From positions 1 through 17,942 of the forward strand of contig CAZLFV010000053.1 of the NCBI GenBank assembly GCA_964558915.1: a DNA stretch of 17,942 nt. The letters are read 5' to 3'. Numbering within the stretch: position 1 is the stretch's first letter; each line of letters opens with the position of its first letter. Under the pieces are notes generated by a model. That model made no database searches, had not been told where the DNA came from, and saw only the letters and a program-made list of their open reading frames with translations. A program made the position numbers and the translations under genes. Shown here in pieces: positions 6,043 through 14,961 of the stretch. Origin of the DNA: CAZKEW01 sp964558915 (GTDB lineage: Bacteria > Acidobacteriota > Aminicenantia > Aminicenantales > UBA8522).

Positions 6043-8544
6043 ATGCCTAAAAAAAGAATCCATCTCGTCGCGAATGCCCACCTTGACCCGGTCTGGCTCT
6101 GGGACTGGGAAGAAGGGGCCGGAGAGGCATTGGCGACGTTCCGCGCCGCGGCCTCGCTGTGTGATGAATTCAAGGCCTTTGTCTTCAACCACAATGAGGC
6201 CGTCCTCTACCGCTGGGTCGAAGCCTTCGAGCCATGTCTCTTCAGAAAAATCCGGCGCTTGGTCAAACAGAAAAGGTGGCGGATCCTGGGCGGGTGGCAC
6301 CTTCAACCGGACTGCAACATGCCCAGCGGCGAATCGTTCGCCCGCCAGATCCTGTTGGGAAAAACGTACTTCAAAGAAAAATTCGGAGTTGACGTCACCA
6401 CTGCCGCAAACCTCGATCCCTTTGGACATACCCGGGGCTTAGTCCAGATTATGGCGAAGGCGGGCTATGATTCCTACATCTTCTGCCGCCCCGGACAGGC
6501 TGAGTGCCCTCTCCCCGCCGATGATTTTCTCTGGGTGGGTTTTGACGGCTCCGAGGTCATGGCGACACGCGTTTCTGCCCACTACAATTCCGCGGCCGGC
6601 GGGGCCCGGAAAAAAGTCTTGGATTGGATCGCCGCCCACCCGGAGAGAGAGACGAGCCTTTTGCTCTGGGGCGTGGGGAATCACGGGGGTGGAGCATCCC
6701 GCGCCGACCTCCTCCAGCTCGAGGAATTGATCAAAGAGAGGAAGGATGTCGAGATTCTCCATTCTCATCCTCAAGCGTATTTCCGGGAACTGCGGAAAAA
6801 AAGGTCATCCCTCCCCAGGCACCAAAAGGACATGAACCCGTGGGCGGTGGGCTGCTACACGACCATGGCGCGCATCAAGCAGAAATACCGGCACCTCGAG
6901 AATGAATATTTTTCGACGGAAAAAATGGTCTGCGCGGCTCACTTCCAGGGGCTCATGGCCTATCCGCGTCAGGAACTCGAGGAAGCCCTGTGCGACCTCG
7001 CGTTCACGCAGTTTCACGATATCCTTCCAGGCTCATGCATCCAGCCGGCCGAAGAATCGTCCTTGCGGCGGGTTGACCACGGCCTTGAAATCCTCTCCCG
7101 GCTCAAGGCGAGGGCCTTCTTTGCCTTTGCCGCGGGCGAGCCGCCGGCCGAAAACGGAGAAATTCCCGTCCTCGTCTATAATTCTCACCCCTTCAGGACC
7201 AAGGCTCTTATCGAGTGCGAGCTTGAGCCCTACGAGATCAACTGGTCGGGCGGCTATCTCCGTCCCCAAATTTATAAGGACGGCAAGCCTCTCCCCTCTC
7301 AGCCGGAAAAGGAAGTGAGCAACCTCAATATCGAGTGGCGCAAAAAGGTGGTCTTCGCCGCTGAACTCGAGCCCAGCCGGACGAACCGGTTCTCCTGCCG
7401 GCTGATCAGGACGCTGTCCAAACCCTTCCCAAGGCTCAAGGAAAAAGATGGAAGAATCTTTTTTAAAACAAGAGAACTGGAAGTTGCCATCAATACCCAG
7501 ACGGGTTTGATCGATGCTTATAAGGCCAATGGTTTCGATTTCCTGGAGAAAAATTCCTTCCTGCCTCTCGTCATGAACGACTCCGCCGACCCTTGGGCAA
7601 TGACGGTGAAAAGCTTCCGCGACCTCGCCGGCAACTTTGAGCTCGCCTCCCCGGAAAATGCTGGCCATTTATCCGGCATCTCGGCGGCTCCCGCAAAATC
7701 AGTGCGCGTGGTCGAAGACGGACCCGTGCGAACCGTCGTTGAGGCGGTCCTTGTCTTCGGCAACTCCACGATTTATCAGAGATACAAGCTGCCCAGAAAC
7801 GGGACTGAAGTCGAAATCGAGTTGCGCGTTCACTGGAATGAAAAAGACAAGATGCTCAAGTTTTCGGTCCCGACTCGCCTCAAGAGCGGCCGGTACCTCG
7901 GACAGACAGCCTACGGCGTGGCCGAGCTTCCGGCCAACGGGAATGAAGCCGTCGCTCAGAAATGGGTGGGAGTCTTCTCTCAAACAGAAGGCGCGGCGTT
8001 CACCTGCATCAATGAAGGCACCTATGGCTCCGATTTTCTCGGCGGCGAGTTCCGGATTTCGCTCCTCCGGTCGCCTGCATATTCTGCAGACCCGGTTCCC
8101 TCCGGCCCCATGGTTGCTCAGGACCGGTATGTGCCCCGCATCGACCAAGGAGAACGATTTTTCCGCTTCTGGGTCAAGGGCAGCAGCGATTCGTCACGGC
8201 TCGAACTCATCGACCGCGAAGCCCTGGTGAAAAACGAACAGCCGTTTGCCCTGGCCTACTTTCCGCCCGGCGGCAACAAAACGACTGAGCCCTTTATCGT
8301 CCTCAGTGATAAGGGGGTTCAGGTGGCAGCGCTGAAGAAAGCTGAAAAAGGCGGGGACCTCATCATCCGTCTTTTTGAGCCCACCGGAGCGAACAGGACA
8401 ACGACGCTTTCGCTGCCCTGGGTCCCGGCCATCAAGAAAGTCAGGCTCTCTCCGTTCGAGGTCAGGACCTTGAGGTTCAGCCCAAAAACTCGCCGGTTCA
8501 GGGAAGTCAACCTCCTCGAAGAGCCCGTTCGAAAAAAGCCATGA
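6043..8544 (+). CDS. Alpha-mannosidase, glycoside hydrolase family 38
   Basis: An 833-aa cytoplasmic exo-alpha-mannosidase that should release mannose from imported alpha-mannosides. The GH38 zinc site and catalytic centre are visible: HLDPVWLW (H13, D15), QPDCNMPSGES (D90), the nucleophile Asp in NLDPFGHT (D125), and H325 in FTQFHDILPGS, matching the fourth zinc ligand of the family. GVGNHGGG (210-217) is another family block. The rest, from about residue 350, is the beta-rich mannosidase C-terminal region. No signal peptide is seen. Start 6043 is preferred over 6016 because a GGAG lies 9 bases upstream and 6016 falls in the predicted -10 box. Its stop overlaps the next start by ATGA. It heads a three-gene operon with a UroD-family protein and a Gfo/Idh oxidoreductase. 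The mannoside linkage cannot be read from the sequence. Confidence 0.93.
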   Translation: MPKKRIHLVANAHLDPVWLWDWEEGAGEALATFRAAASLCDEFKAFVFNHNEAVLYRWVEAFEPCLFRKIRRLVKQKRWRILGGWHLQPDCNMPSGESFARQILLGKTYFKEKFGVDVTTAANLDPFGHTRGLVQIMAKAGYDSYIFCRPGQAECPLPADDFLWVGFDGSEVMATRVSAHYNSAAGGARKKVLDWIAAHPERETSLLLWGVGNHGGGASRADLLQLEELIKERKDVEILHSHPQAYFRELRKKRSSLPRHQKDMNPWAVGCYTTMARIKQKYRHLENEYFSTEKMVCAAHFQGLMAYPRQELEEALCDLAFTQFHDILPGSCIQPAEESSLRRVDHGLEILSRLKARAFFAFAAGEPPAENGEIPVLVYNSHPFRTKALIECELEPYEINWSGGYLRPQIYKDGKPLPSQPEKEVSNLNIEWRKKVVFAAELEPSRTNRFSCRLIRTLSKPFPRLKEKDGRIFFKTRELEVAINTQTGLIDAYKANGFDFLEKNSFLPLVMNDSADPWAMTVKSFRDLAGNFELASPENAGHLSGISAAPAKSVRVVEDGPVRTVVEAVLVFGNSTIYQRYKLPRNGTEVEIELRVHWNEKDKMLKFSVPTRLKSGRYLGQTAYGVAELPANGNEAVAQKWVGVFSQTEGAAFTCINEGTYGSDFLGGEFRISLLRSPAYSADPVPSGPMVAQDRYVPRIDQGERFFRFWVKGSSDSSRLELIDREALVKNEQPFALAYFPPGGNKTTEPFIVLSDKGVQVAALKKAEKGGDLIIRLFEPTGANRTTTLSLPWVPAIKKVRLSPFEVRTLRFSPKTRRFREVNLLEEPVRKKP

Positions 8545-9680
8545 ATTCCAAAGAGCGAGTCCGGCAAACGTTAGAGGGGCTTATTCCTGACCGCGTGCCC
8601 TGGGCTGAATTCGCCATCGATTTCGACACCGTGGAAAAGATTATTGGCCACGAGACCTTCCTCCGGGCCAAAGCCAGGTCTCGGATAGCCTTTTGGGAAG
8701 GACGGCATGCCGAAGTTGCCGAGAGCTATCTCAAGGACCATATCGAACTCCACCGCCGGCTCGAGCTCGACATCGTCACCTTCCCGATGGCCACTTGGGA
8801 GATTCCTCCGGAGACAGAGGACCCTCAGCCGCGGAAAACCGACGACTCCACATGGGAGGATAAATACGGACGGGTCTATAAATATTCTCCCCAGGCCGAA
8901 GACATTATCTGCGTCAAGGACCCTGTCAAAGAGGCCCAAAAATACTCGATCCAGGATTTCCGGAAGAAACCGCCGCGGCCCGAGCGCGACCCGCGCTCCT
9001 GGAAAATTCTTGATGCTGTTGTCCAGGAGCTCAAGAAGGAGAAGTTTATCTGCGGCCCGTCCGGCGGGATCGTCGGCATTGTTTATCTGGGGGACTTCGA
9101 GCAGGGGGCAACGGCCATCATCCAGAATCCCGAGCTCGTGAAAGCAGCGACAACCTATTTCCTCGAGGAGCAAAACCTCGCCGATGAAATTATGGTCCAT
9201 CCTGATTCGGACGCCGTTCTTGTGTCCCATGATTTCGGCCACAAAACGGGGCCGTTCATCAGCCCGGCCATGTTCAAGGAATTCTTTTTGGAGGCGAATG
9301 CAGCCAGGGTGACAAATCTCCACCAGGGATACGGCAAAAAAGTCATCCTTCATAGCTGCGGCAACGTGAGCGCTTTTATGGATTTTTTCATCGACATCGG
9401 GTTTGATGCCTACCAGTCCATCCAAGGCTCGGCGGGAATGGATATTTGCGCCCTCAAGAAGAGCTACGGCGACAAGATCACGCTCTGGGGCGGAGTGTCC
9501 CTCGAAAACCTCATCGCGGGGACGGCTGCGGATGTCCGGCGAGATGTCCGCCGGGCCATGGAATGCGCCAAGCAGGGCGGCCGGTTCATCCTCGGGACAA
9601 GCCACAGCGTGGCCGTGGGGAGCCGGTACGATAATTTCATGGCCATGCTGGATGAATATCATCGCTGGGCCAACTATTGA
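8541..9680 (+). CDS. UroD/MtaA-family protein, putative methyltransferase
   Basis: A 379-aa member of the uroporphyrinogen decarboxylase superfamily. In anaerobes many members are not heme enzymes but corrinoid-dependent methyltransferases of the MtaA/CmuA type. The zinc-binding HxC of those enzymes is seen in LHSCGNV (H271, C273). The loop SHDFGHKTGPFISPAMFKEFF (229-249) is the family substrate-side segment, and GGRFILGTSHSVAVG (346-360) ends the barrel. A third Cys ligand, present in classical MtaA, is not obvious; S354-H355 lies in the expected region. The position inside a glycan operon, with no other tetrapyrrole gene nearby, argues against heme synthesis. It overlaps the mannosidase stop (ATGA) and is followed 7 bases later by the oxidoreductase. 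A corrinoid protein lies elsewhere in the window at 17234-17857. Confidence 0.87.
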   Translation: MNSKERVRQTLEGLIPDRVPWAEFAIDFDTVEKIIGHETFLRAKARSRIAFWEGRHAEVAESYLKDHIELHRRLELDIVTFPMATWEIPPETEDPQPRKTDDSTWEDKYGRVYKYSPQAEDIICVKDPVKEAQKYSIQDFRKKPPRPERDPRSWKILDAVVQELKKEKFICGPSGGIVGIVYLGDFEQGATAIIQNPELVKAATTYFLEEQNLADEIMVHPDSDAVLVSHDFGHKTGPFISPAMFKEFFLEANAARVTNLHQGYGKKVILHSCGNVSAFMDFFIDIGFDAYQSIQGSAGMDICALKKSYGDKITLWGGVSLENLIAGTAADVRRDVRRAMECAKQGGRFILGTSHSVAVGSRYDNFMAMLDEYHRWANY

Positions 9681-9687
9681 GGAGAGA

Positions 9688-10902
9688 ATGAAGAAACCCG
9701 TCTCCATCGTCCTGGTTGGAATCGGAGGGATGGGAAGCGTCTATTTGGCGTCACTCATTGAGCACAGGACGAGCGGACTATTCCATCTGGAAGGAGTGGT
9801 AGATCCCTTTCCACGAAAGAGCCCTTCTTTTGAGGCGCTCCGGGTCTTGGATATTCCCGTCTTCAAGTCGCTCGAAGATTTTTATTCGAGGCATCGGGCA
9901 GATTTAGCAATCATTGCCGCGCCGATCCAGTTTCACGGCCCACAGACCTGCCTGGCGCTCTCGCAGGGAAGTTATGTCCTCTGCGAAAAGCCGGCGGCAG
10001 CCACGGTTCAGGAAGTGAGACAGATGATTGAGGCGAGCAAGAAGGCCCGGAGATGGGTCGCTGTCGGATACCAATGGTCGTTTAGCAATGCGGTCCAGAA
10101 TTTGAAGAAAGACATTCGGAAAGAATTGTTCGGCAGGCCAAGACGGATGCGGTGCCTGTATCTCTGGCCCCGGGACGAGACTTATTTTCGTCGCAACTCC
10201 TGGGCGGGGCGCAAGAAAGATGGCCGCGGCCGCTGGGTGCTCGATAGCCCGGCGAACAACGCCATGGCCCATGATCTCCACAACATGTTCTATGTCCTCG
10301 GCCAGACATGGGACTCAAGCGCCGAGCCCCAACGCGTGGAAGCAGAGTTATATCGCGCCTACGACATTCCCAATTTTGACACCGCCGCCATACGTTGTTT
10401 TACAAAGGAAAATGTAGAAATCCTGTTCTACGTTTCCCATGCAGCAGACGCCGACACTGGCCCGGTTTTCTCGTATGAATTCGAGAAAGGGATAATCAGC
10501 TTGAGCGGGAGAAATTCAGATATCACGGCCCGTCTGTCCGACGGCGGCGAAAAAAACTACGGTTCGCCCGACAGGGAGCCGCTTCAAAAAATGTGGGATG
10601 CAATCGGCCTTGTTCAGAGCGGCGGCCGGCCGGCCTGCGGACTTGAGGCAGCCATGAGCCAGACATTGTGCCTGAACGGAGCGCATGATTCGATGCCCCG
10701 AATCAAGAGCTTCCCGCGGTTCCTGCTGATAGAAAAGGGCAAGCCGGAAAAGCGGTCAATCTCAGTCAAGGAACTGGCCGAGGTCCTGAAGGAATGCTAT
10801 GACAGGTGGGTTCTGCCGTCGGAGCTCGGAGTCTCCTGGAGCAAGAAAGGCCGGGCCATTGATTTATCGTCCTACGGGGATTTTCCTGGCGGCGCACATT
10901 AG
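9688..10902 (+). CDS. Gfo/Idh/MocA family oxidoreductase
   Basis: A 404-aa NAD(P)-dependent sugar or cyclitol dehydrogenase. The Rossmann dinucleotide motif is GIGGMG at 11-16, the hallmark CEKPAA is at 99-104 (K101 is the family's conserved active-site Lys), and HDLHNMFYVLG (195-205) carries the catalytic-type His. The start is ATG 9688, with GAGGAG a few bases upstream; the same frame is open further upstream, but that part only shadows the UroD gene. It is the last gene of the mannosidase operon, 7 bases after its neighbour's stop. Likely substrates are mannose-derived sugars or inositols, and members of this family are also used to oxidise sugars before cleavage or epimerisation. The exact reaction cannot be read from the sequence. 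The protein is cytoplasmic, with no signal peptide. Confidence 0.92.
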   Translation: MKKPVSIVLVGIGGMGSVYLASLIEHRTSGLFHLEGVVDPFPRKSPSFEALRVLDIPVFKSLEDFYSRHRADLAIIAAPIQFHGPQTCLALSQGSYVLCEKPAAATVQEVRQMIEASKKARRWVAVGYQWSFSNAVQNLKKDIRKELFGRPRRMRCLYLWPRDETYFRRNSWAGRKKDGRGRWVLDSPANNAMAHDLHNMFYVLGQTWDSSAEPQRVEAELYRAYDIPNFDTAAIRCFTKENVEILFYVSHAADADTGPVFSYEFEKGIISLSGRNSDITARLSDGGEKNYGSPDREPLQKMWDAIGLVQSGGRPACGLEAAMSQTLCLNGAHDSMPRIKSFPRFLLIEKGKPEKRSISVKELAEVLKECYDRWVLPSELGVSWSKKGRAIDLSSYGDFPGGAH

Positions 10903-10908
10903 TTGAGT

Positions 10909-11946
10909 TTATGTCCTGGATTTTTTCTGTCTGCCGGCCAGCTGGCCGCAGGCGGCCTGGATATCCCCGCCTTTTGAGCGGCGCAGAGTTGCGCTAACAC
11001 CTTTTTCTTTAAGCCACCTCGAGAAAAATTCCATTTTTTCCAAAGGCGGCGCTTCGAAGTCCAGGCCGCGCACGGCGCTACATGGAATCAAGTTCACCTT
11101 AGCCCGGAGCCTTTTAGCCACGGCCGCGAGCTCGCGCGCATCGTCGGCAGAGTCGTTAATATCACAGAGCAAAACGTATTCGAGCGTCATCATCCGGCCC
11201 GTTCTCTCGACATACTTCTCGCAGGCCCGCAGAAGCCCTTTTAAAGGATATTTTTTGTTTATGGGCATGAGCCGGGAGCGCGCTGCATCCTTGGCTGAAT
11301 GGAGCGAGAGGGAGAGGTTCACCTGAAGCCCAAGTCCCATGAAGCGCTCGAGCGCCGGCGTGATCCCAGCAGTCGAGATGGTGATTCGGCGCGCCGCAAT
11401 CCCGAGCCCCTTGGGATCATTCATGATCCGCACGGACTGAATGACATTTTCGGAGTTGTCTAGCGGCTCGCCCATGCCCATGAAGACAAAATTGGTCAAG
11501 TTCACGTTGAATTTGTCCCGGAGAACAAGGACCTGACCGAGCATCTCAGACGGAAGCAGGTTTCTTTTGAAACCGGCCATCCCGCTGGCACAGAAAACAC
11601 AGGCGAACTTGCAGCCCACCTGAGTCGAAAGGCAGAGCGTTTTCCTTTTTGCGGCCGGGATAAGAACCGTCTCGACAAAATGACCGTCGGCGAGTTCGAA
11701 AAGGAATTTTTCCGTTCCGTCATGCGAGGTCAGATGGTCGGCGAGCACGGGTGACCGCAGGGAAAAGCTGCGCTCGAGCTTCAGCCTCAAGTCTTGGGGA
11801 AGGTCCGTCATGCCCTCAAATGATGTCGCGCCTTTTTTGTAAATCCAGTCAAAAATCTGGAAGGCTCGGTAAGATGGCTCGCCCCACCCTTTGAGCTCTT
11901 CCGTCAGCTCTTCAAAGCTCAAGTCCTTAATATCCTTTTTATCCAT
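10909..11946 (-). CDS. rlmN: 23S rRNA (adenine-2503-C2)-methyltransferase RlmN
   Basis: A 345-aa radical SAM methyltransferase that methylates C2 of A2503 in 23S rRNA and, in studied bacteria, also A37 of some tRNAs. The cluster cysteines C112, C116 and C119 are in GCKFACVFCASG. The RlmN block MGMGEPLDN is present, and the C-terminal catalytic Cys is C333 in DIQAACGQL. The N-terminal region (KDIKDLSFEELTEEL, ...YRAFQIFDWIYKKG) is typical of RlmN. Length matches the family. It starts 16 bases after the symporter stop, with only a weak AGG upstream, so translation probably depends on the upstream gene. It ends 6 bases from the convergent oxidoreductase gene, with no convincing terminator hairpin in between. 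Confidence 0.96.
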   Translation of the reverse strand: MDKKDIKDLSFEELTEELKGWGEPSYRAFQIFDWIYKKGATSFEGMTDLPQDLRLKLERSFSLRSPVLADHLTSHDGTEKFLFELADGHFVETVLIPAAKRKTLCLSTQVGCKFACVFCASGMAGFKRNLLPSEMLGQVLVLRDKFNVNLTNFVFMGMGEPLDNSENVIQSVRIMNDPKGLGIAARRITISTAGITPALERFMGLGLQVNLSLSLHSAKDAARSRLMPINKKYPLKGLLRACEKYVERTGRMMTLEYVLLCDINDSADDARELAAVAKRLRAKVNLIPCSAVRGLDFEAPPLEKMEFFSRWLKEKGVSATLRRSKGGDIQAACGQLAGRQKKSRT

Positions 11947-11962
11947 ATGCCTGTATAATTTT

Positions 11963-14068
11963 TTACCTTATTGTTACCATAAGCCAGAGCAGCAAAATGA
12001 TCACGCCGACAAGAACCCAGGTCCCGGCAAACCCGAGGATATCAGCCTTCTGAGGCTTCATAATCTCCCATTTCGAATTCGGCCGCAGCTTATTTCTCTT
12101 CCACTTTTCAGGATGCGCAATCGCTTCTTTGACCGCCTCCTCGTCCTGCTCGGCCGTGGGTTGGACCGACGTGTGCATTTTGCCAAAAAAGCTGTCCAGG
12201 TCGGCCTTGGAGGCAGGCCGTGTCAGGAAGCACAACGCAAAGAGGAGGACGAACGGGAAAAGCGCATCGAAGAAGAAACGGGTCGCGACTAACTGGGCCT
12301 TGGAAAACCGGGTAAAATCGATTCCCAGCCAGCTCAGGACCCAGATTTCGGCCTCGAACCTTCCAATCCCGATCTTGGGCGAGTCGACGTCCTCCGGCCG
12401 AATCCGGGCCACCTTCTCATAAAATATAGCTGCGGGCTCGACGACGTGCTCCCGGCTGATCATCTCACCGACGGATTTAGCCCGTCCCGCCTCAACATCG
12501 TCCTGGAGAGCTTCCGTCTGGATCAGCACAACTCTCGACCTTGTTTCCTGGAGAAAACCGGGCCGGTTCCGGGCCCAGTCCAAGGTCTGAAAAACGTTGG
12601 GAATCACGGCATAGATCGCGAAGCAGACAAAGATTTGGATGATGACCGCCCATTTCGTCAACCGGCGCCAGAGGAACCCCAGCCAGATCGAGGCGCCAAA
12701 CACGGCAGGCATGGAGATAAAGTACTTGAACAGATCCAGGAGGTTTCCCACAAAAACGGCGGCGCCGATGCCGCCCGCCATTGTCACGACAATGACGGCG
12801 CGACCCAGGTTAATCAGGTGACGGTCGGACTTCGGCCCAACAAAAGGTTGATAGAGGTTGCGGATGAAGAGCGCCGAGTAGGTCACAGACGTGGCGGAAA
12901 GGGTGGACATGTTGGCGGCCAGAATTCCGGCCAGCATGAGGCCGACGGCGCCGGGAAAAAGCAGGTTGAGGGTCATATATCCCCAGATAAGGTCCGGGTC
13001 ATGGAGCTGCCCCCTGAACAGGCCCACGGCCAGAAGGCCGGCCAGAGCCCAGAAAATCATCAGGAACCGCTTGAAGAACATCCCCCCGATCATCCCAAAC
13101 CGGGCCGTGTTCTCGTTTTTGGCCGAACCGGCGGTTTGCATCATCGGGGCGGAGGCGATGATGGACACCAGGTTGGCCAGGACCATGGCCAGGATGGTGT
13201 ACCAGGCGTACTCGCTCGTCGTGACAGAGCCGAAGAGTTTGAACATATAATCGGGGACCTGGCCGTGGAGGCCGGCGAAACCGCCGATCCTGCTCAGCCC
13301 CAAGGGAATCAGCATGACCGAAAAGACCACGATTAAAAATCCCTGGATGACATCCGTGAGGGCGGCAGCGATAAACCCGCCCAGCATGGTGTAGATGCTC
13401 ACAATCAGCCCATAAACAAAATAAACGACAAGCGGGTCAATATAGGAAATAAACGACCGGAGCTCTCCTTTTTTGGAGCGGTTATCAAGTTCCTCGTAGC
13501 GGGCCCGCTCCTCTGCCGTCAGGCCAAGGTCGAGCTTTTGCTTGAGCGCCTGGTATTCCGTAAAAAGGTCGACGCTTTCCTTCTCCGCCGCCGTATAATA
13601 CTCCACCGGCTTGGGAGTGAGGGCCTGGACGGTCTTCCCGGCCACCATGAAACCCACCCCTCCCCCGATCACGGCCAGGAGCAACGTGAAAACGGCAAAG
13701 GCTGCGCCAAGGAACTTGCTTTTAAATCTCTCGGTATAGAAGTCTCCGATAGTGATTTGGCGGGCGCGGCGGTAGAAAGCAGTGGTGAACCAGTAGAAAG
13801 GAGTCAAGAAAAGCACAAGATACTGAATCCACATCCCGCCGATCCCCTGACGGTAAACCTCCCGGGCAACCGCCACGGCTTGGTCGGCATTTGTGGAGTG
13901 ACCGAAATTGAGGAAGAACTGATAGAACTTGCCGAGACGCCGGCCGGCGATATAAAAATCTCCGGACGTTTGAGTCCGGCGCTGAGCTCTCTTCCCCAGC
14001 CAGAGGATGACCACAAGGTAGAGCAGGACAATCCCCGCGTCCAGGGGATTGAGGCCGAGAATTTTCAT
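11963..14068 (-). CDS. Sodium:solute symporter family protein with large hydrophilic inserts
   Basis: A 701-aa multi-pass inner-membrane transporter of the SSS family (SGLT/PutP-like), taking up a sugar or similar solute with sodium. The first helix (about 10-26), GDFYIAGRRLGKFY (36-49) and LAANMSTLSATSVTYSAL (383-400), which carries the family sodium-site Ser/Thr, are characteristic. Two hydrophilic regions are unusual. Residues about 152-208, between early membrane helices, are charged and helical. Residues about 497-575 (RNRPGFLQETRS to about IGIGRF) form a second soluble segment. A further soluble stretch (616-672) precedes the last helix (about 677-699). It starts 26 bases after the protease stop with a GAGG site, and rlmN follows it. 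The substrate is unknown; the glycan genes around it suggest a sugar. Confidence 0.92.
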   Translation of the reverse strand: MKILGLNPLDAGIVLLYLVVILWLGKRAQRRTQTSGDFYIAGRRLGKFYQFFLNFGHSTNADQAVAVAREVYRQGIGGMWIQYLVLFLTPFYWFTTAFYRRARQITIGDFYTERFKSKFLGAAFAVFTLLLAVIGGGVGFMVAGKTVQALTPKPVEYYTAAEKESVDLFTEYQALKQKLDLGLTAEERARYEELDNRSKKGELRSFISYIDPLVVYFVYGLIVSIYTMLGGFIAAALTDVIQGFLIVVFSVMLIPLGLSRIGGFAGLHGQVPDYMFKLFGSVTTSEYAWYTILAMVLANLVSIIASAPMMQTAGSAKNENTARFGMIGGMFFKRFLMIFWALAGLLAVGLFRGQLHDPDLIWGYMTLNLLFPGAVGLMLAGILAANMSTLSATSVTYSALFIRNLYQPFVGPKSDRHLINLGRAVIVVTMAGGIGAAVFVGNLLDLFKYFISMPAVFGASIWLGFLWRRLTKWAVIIQIFVCFAIYAVIPNVFQTLDWARNRPGFLQETRSRVVLIQTEALQDDVEAGRAKSVGEMISREHVVEPAAIFYEKVARIRPEDVDSPKIGIGRFEAEIWVLSWLGIDFTRFSKAQLVATRFFFDALFPFVLLFALCFLTRPASKADLDSFFGKMHTSVQPTAEQDEEAVKEAIAHPEKWKRNKLRPNSKWEIMKPQKADILGFAGTWVLVGVIILLLWLMVTIR

Positions 14069-14094
14069 GGCGCCTCAGCTTGTTCCGGCAGCCG

Positions 14095-14931
14095 TTAACG
14101 TCCCGGCTTCTCCCCCGATTTCTTATACGGCACAGGAATATACTGGACCGAGGGACGCTGAGGAGTGGCCTGCGGGAAGAGGTCCATCAGCTGATATATC
14201 TCTTCAGGCAGCTCTCCGGTCACGGGAAGACCCATCCTTTTTGCTTCCTCAAAAACAATGGGATAATCATGCGTCCATTTGCCTTCGGTCAGGGTCGTAG
14301 CCAGCTTTTCGGCCTCTTCTTTGTCCGTCCGCTGCGTAAGCAGGCCGGCCACGAAATTTCTCATCTGAACGAGCGCCTTTTCTGCGACATCGGCCAGGAT
14401 GAGCGTCTTGTCCTCGATATCTTTGATCGGTTTCTCTTTGACAAGCTTCAAGATCGAAACGGCCGGATACTCGCCGAGCTGCGGGTCGACCGGCCCGAGC
14501 ACGGCATTCTTATCCAGTCCGATTTCGTCAGCCGCCAGGCACAACAAGGTCCCCCCTGACATGGCGTAGTGGGGCACAAAGATGGTCACTTTGGCTTTGT
14601 GCCTCACCAGGGCCATGGCAATCTGCTCAGTCGAAAGGACCAGGCCGCCGGGCGTATGGATGATCAGGTCGATGGGCATGTCTTCCGGCGTCAGCCTGAT
14701 CGCGCGCAGCACTTCCTCAGAGTCGTTGATATCGATATACCGCATCAACGGAAACCCGAGGAATTTCATCGTTTCCTGACGGTGAATGAGGGTGATGACG
14801 CGGGATTTCCGTTTGTCTTCGATCTTCCTGATTAGGGAAAGCCGCCGTGATTCCATAATCTTTTTTTGGAGCAAGGGAAGGAGAGAAACAAAAATAATAA
14901 AAACCCAAAAAATATTCCAGACCTGGTTCAT
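14095..14931 (-). CDS. Membrane-anchored Clp-fold serine protease (SDH/SppA-like)
   Basis: A 278-aa protein with one N-terminal membrane helix (about 5-22) and a cytoplasmic Clp/crotonase-fold protease domain of the SDH_sah (serine dehydrogenase proteinase) type. IHTPGG (91-96) forms the oxyanion-side loop, MSGGT (124-128) holds the candidate nucleophile S125, and NAVLGPVDPQLGEYP (142-156) is the conserved block that follows. The start is 14931, with an AGGAGG site 5 bases upstream. The frame stays open to 15132, but that would overlap the divergent gene and the promoters between them. It is the first gene of a unit with the symporter and rlmN. A role in membrane-protein quality control is the family expectation; a direct tie to the symporter is speculative. 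Confidence 0.88.
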   Translation of the reverse strand: MNQVWNIFWVFIIFVSLLPLLQKKIMESRRLSLIRKIEDKRKSRVITLIHRQETMKFLGFPLMRYIDINDSEEVLRAIRLTPEDMPIDLIIHTPGGLVLSTEQIAMALVRHKAKVTIFVPHYAMSGGTLLCLAADEIGLDKNAVLGPVDPQLGEYPAVSILKLVKEKPIKDIEDKTLILADVAEKALVQMRNFVAGLLTQRTDKEEAEKLATTLTEGKWTHDYPIVFEEAKRMGLPVTGELPEEIYQLMDLFPQATPQRPSVQYIPVPYKKSGEKPGR

Positions 14932-14961
14932 CGCGACCTCCTCGCCGATGTGTCCGCCTCT

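Noticed and set aside
9403..9687. Possible N-terminal extension of the oxidoreductase by 95 residues
   Set aside because: The frame is open but overlaps the UroD gene, and the Rossmann motif starts normally from ATG 9688, which has a strong ribosome site.
8571..9707. Long open frame (378 codons) on the minus strand opposite the UroD-family gene
   Set aside because: It is fully antisense to a gene with clear family motifs, has no recognisable protein features and reflects GC-rich codon use on the other strand.
10903..10908. Bidirectional terminator between the convergent oxidoreductase and rlmN genes
   Set aside because: Only 6 bases separate the stops, and the flanking sequence shows no stable stem with a T-run.
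12446..13336. Open frame of 296 codons on the plus strand within the symporter gene
   Set aside because: The translation is rich in His, Gly, Asp and Gln without any domain pattern; it is the shadow of the hydrophobic symporter helices.
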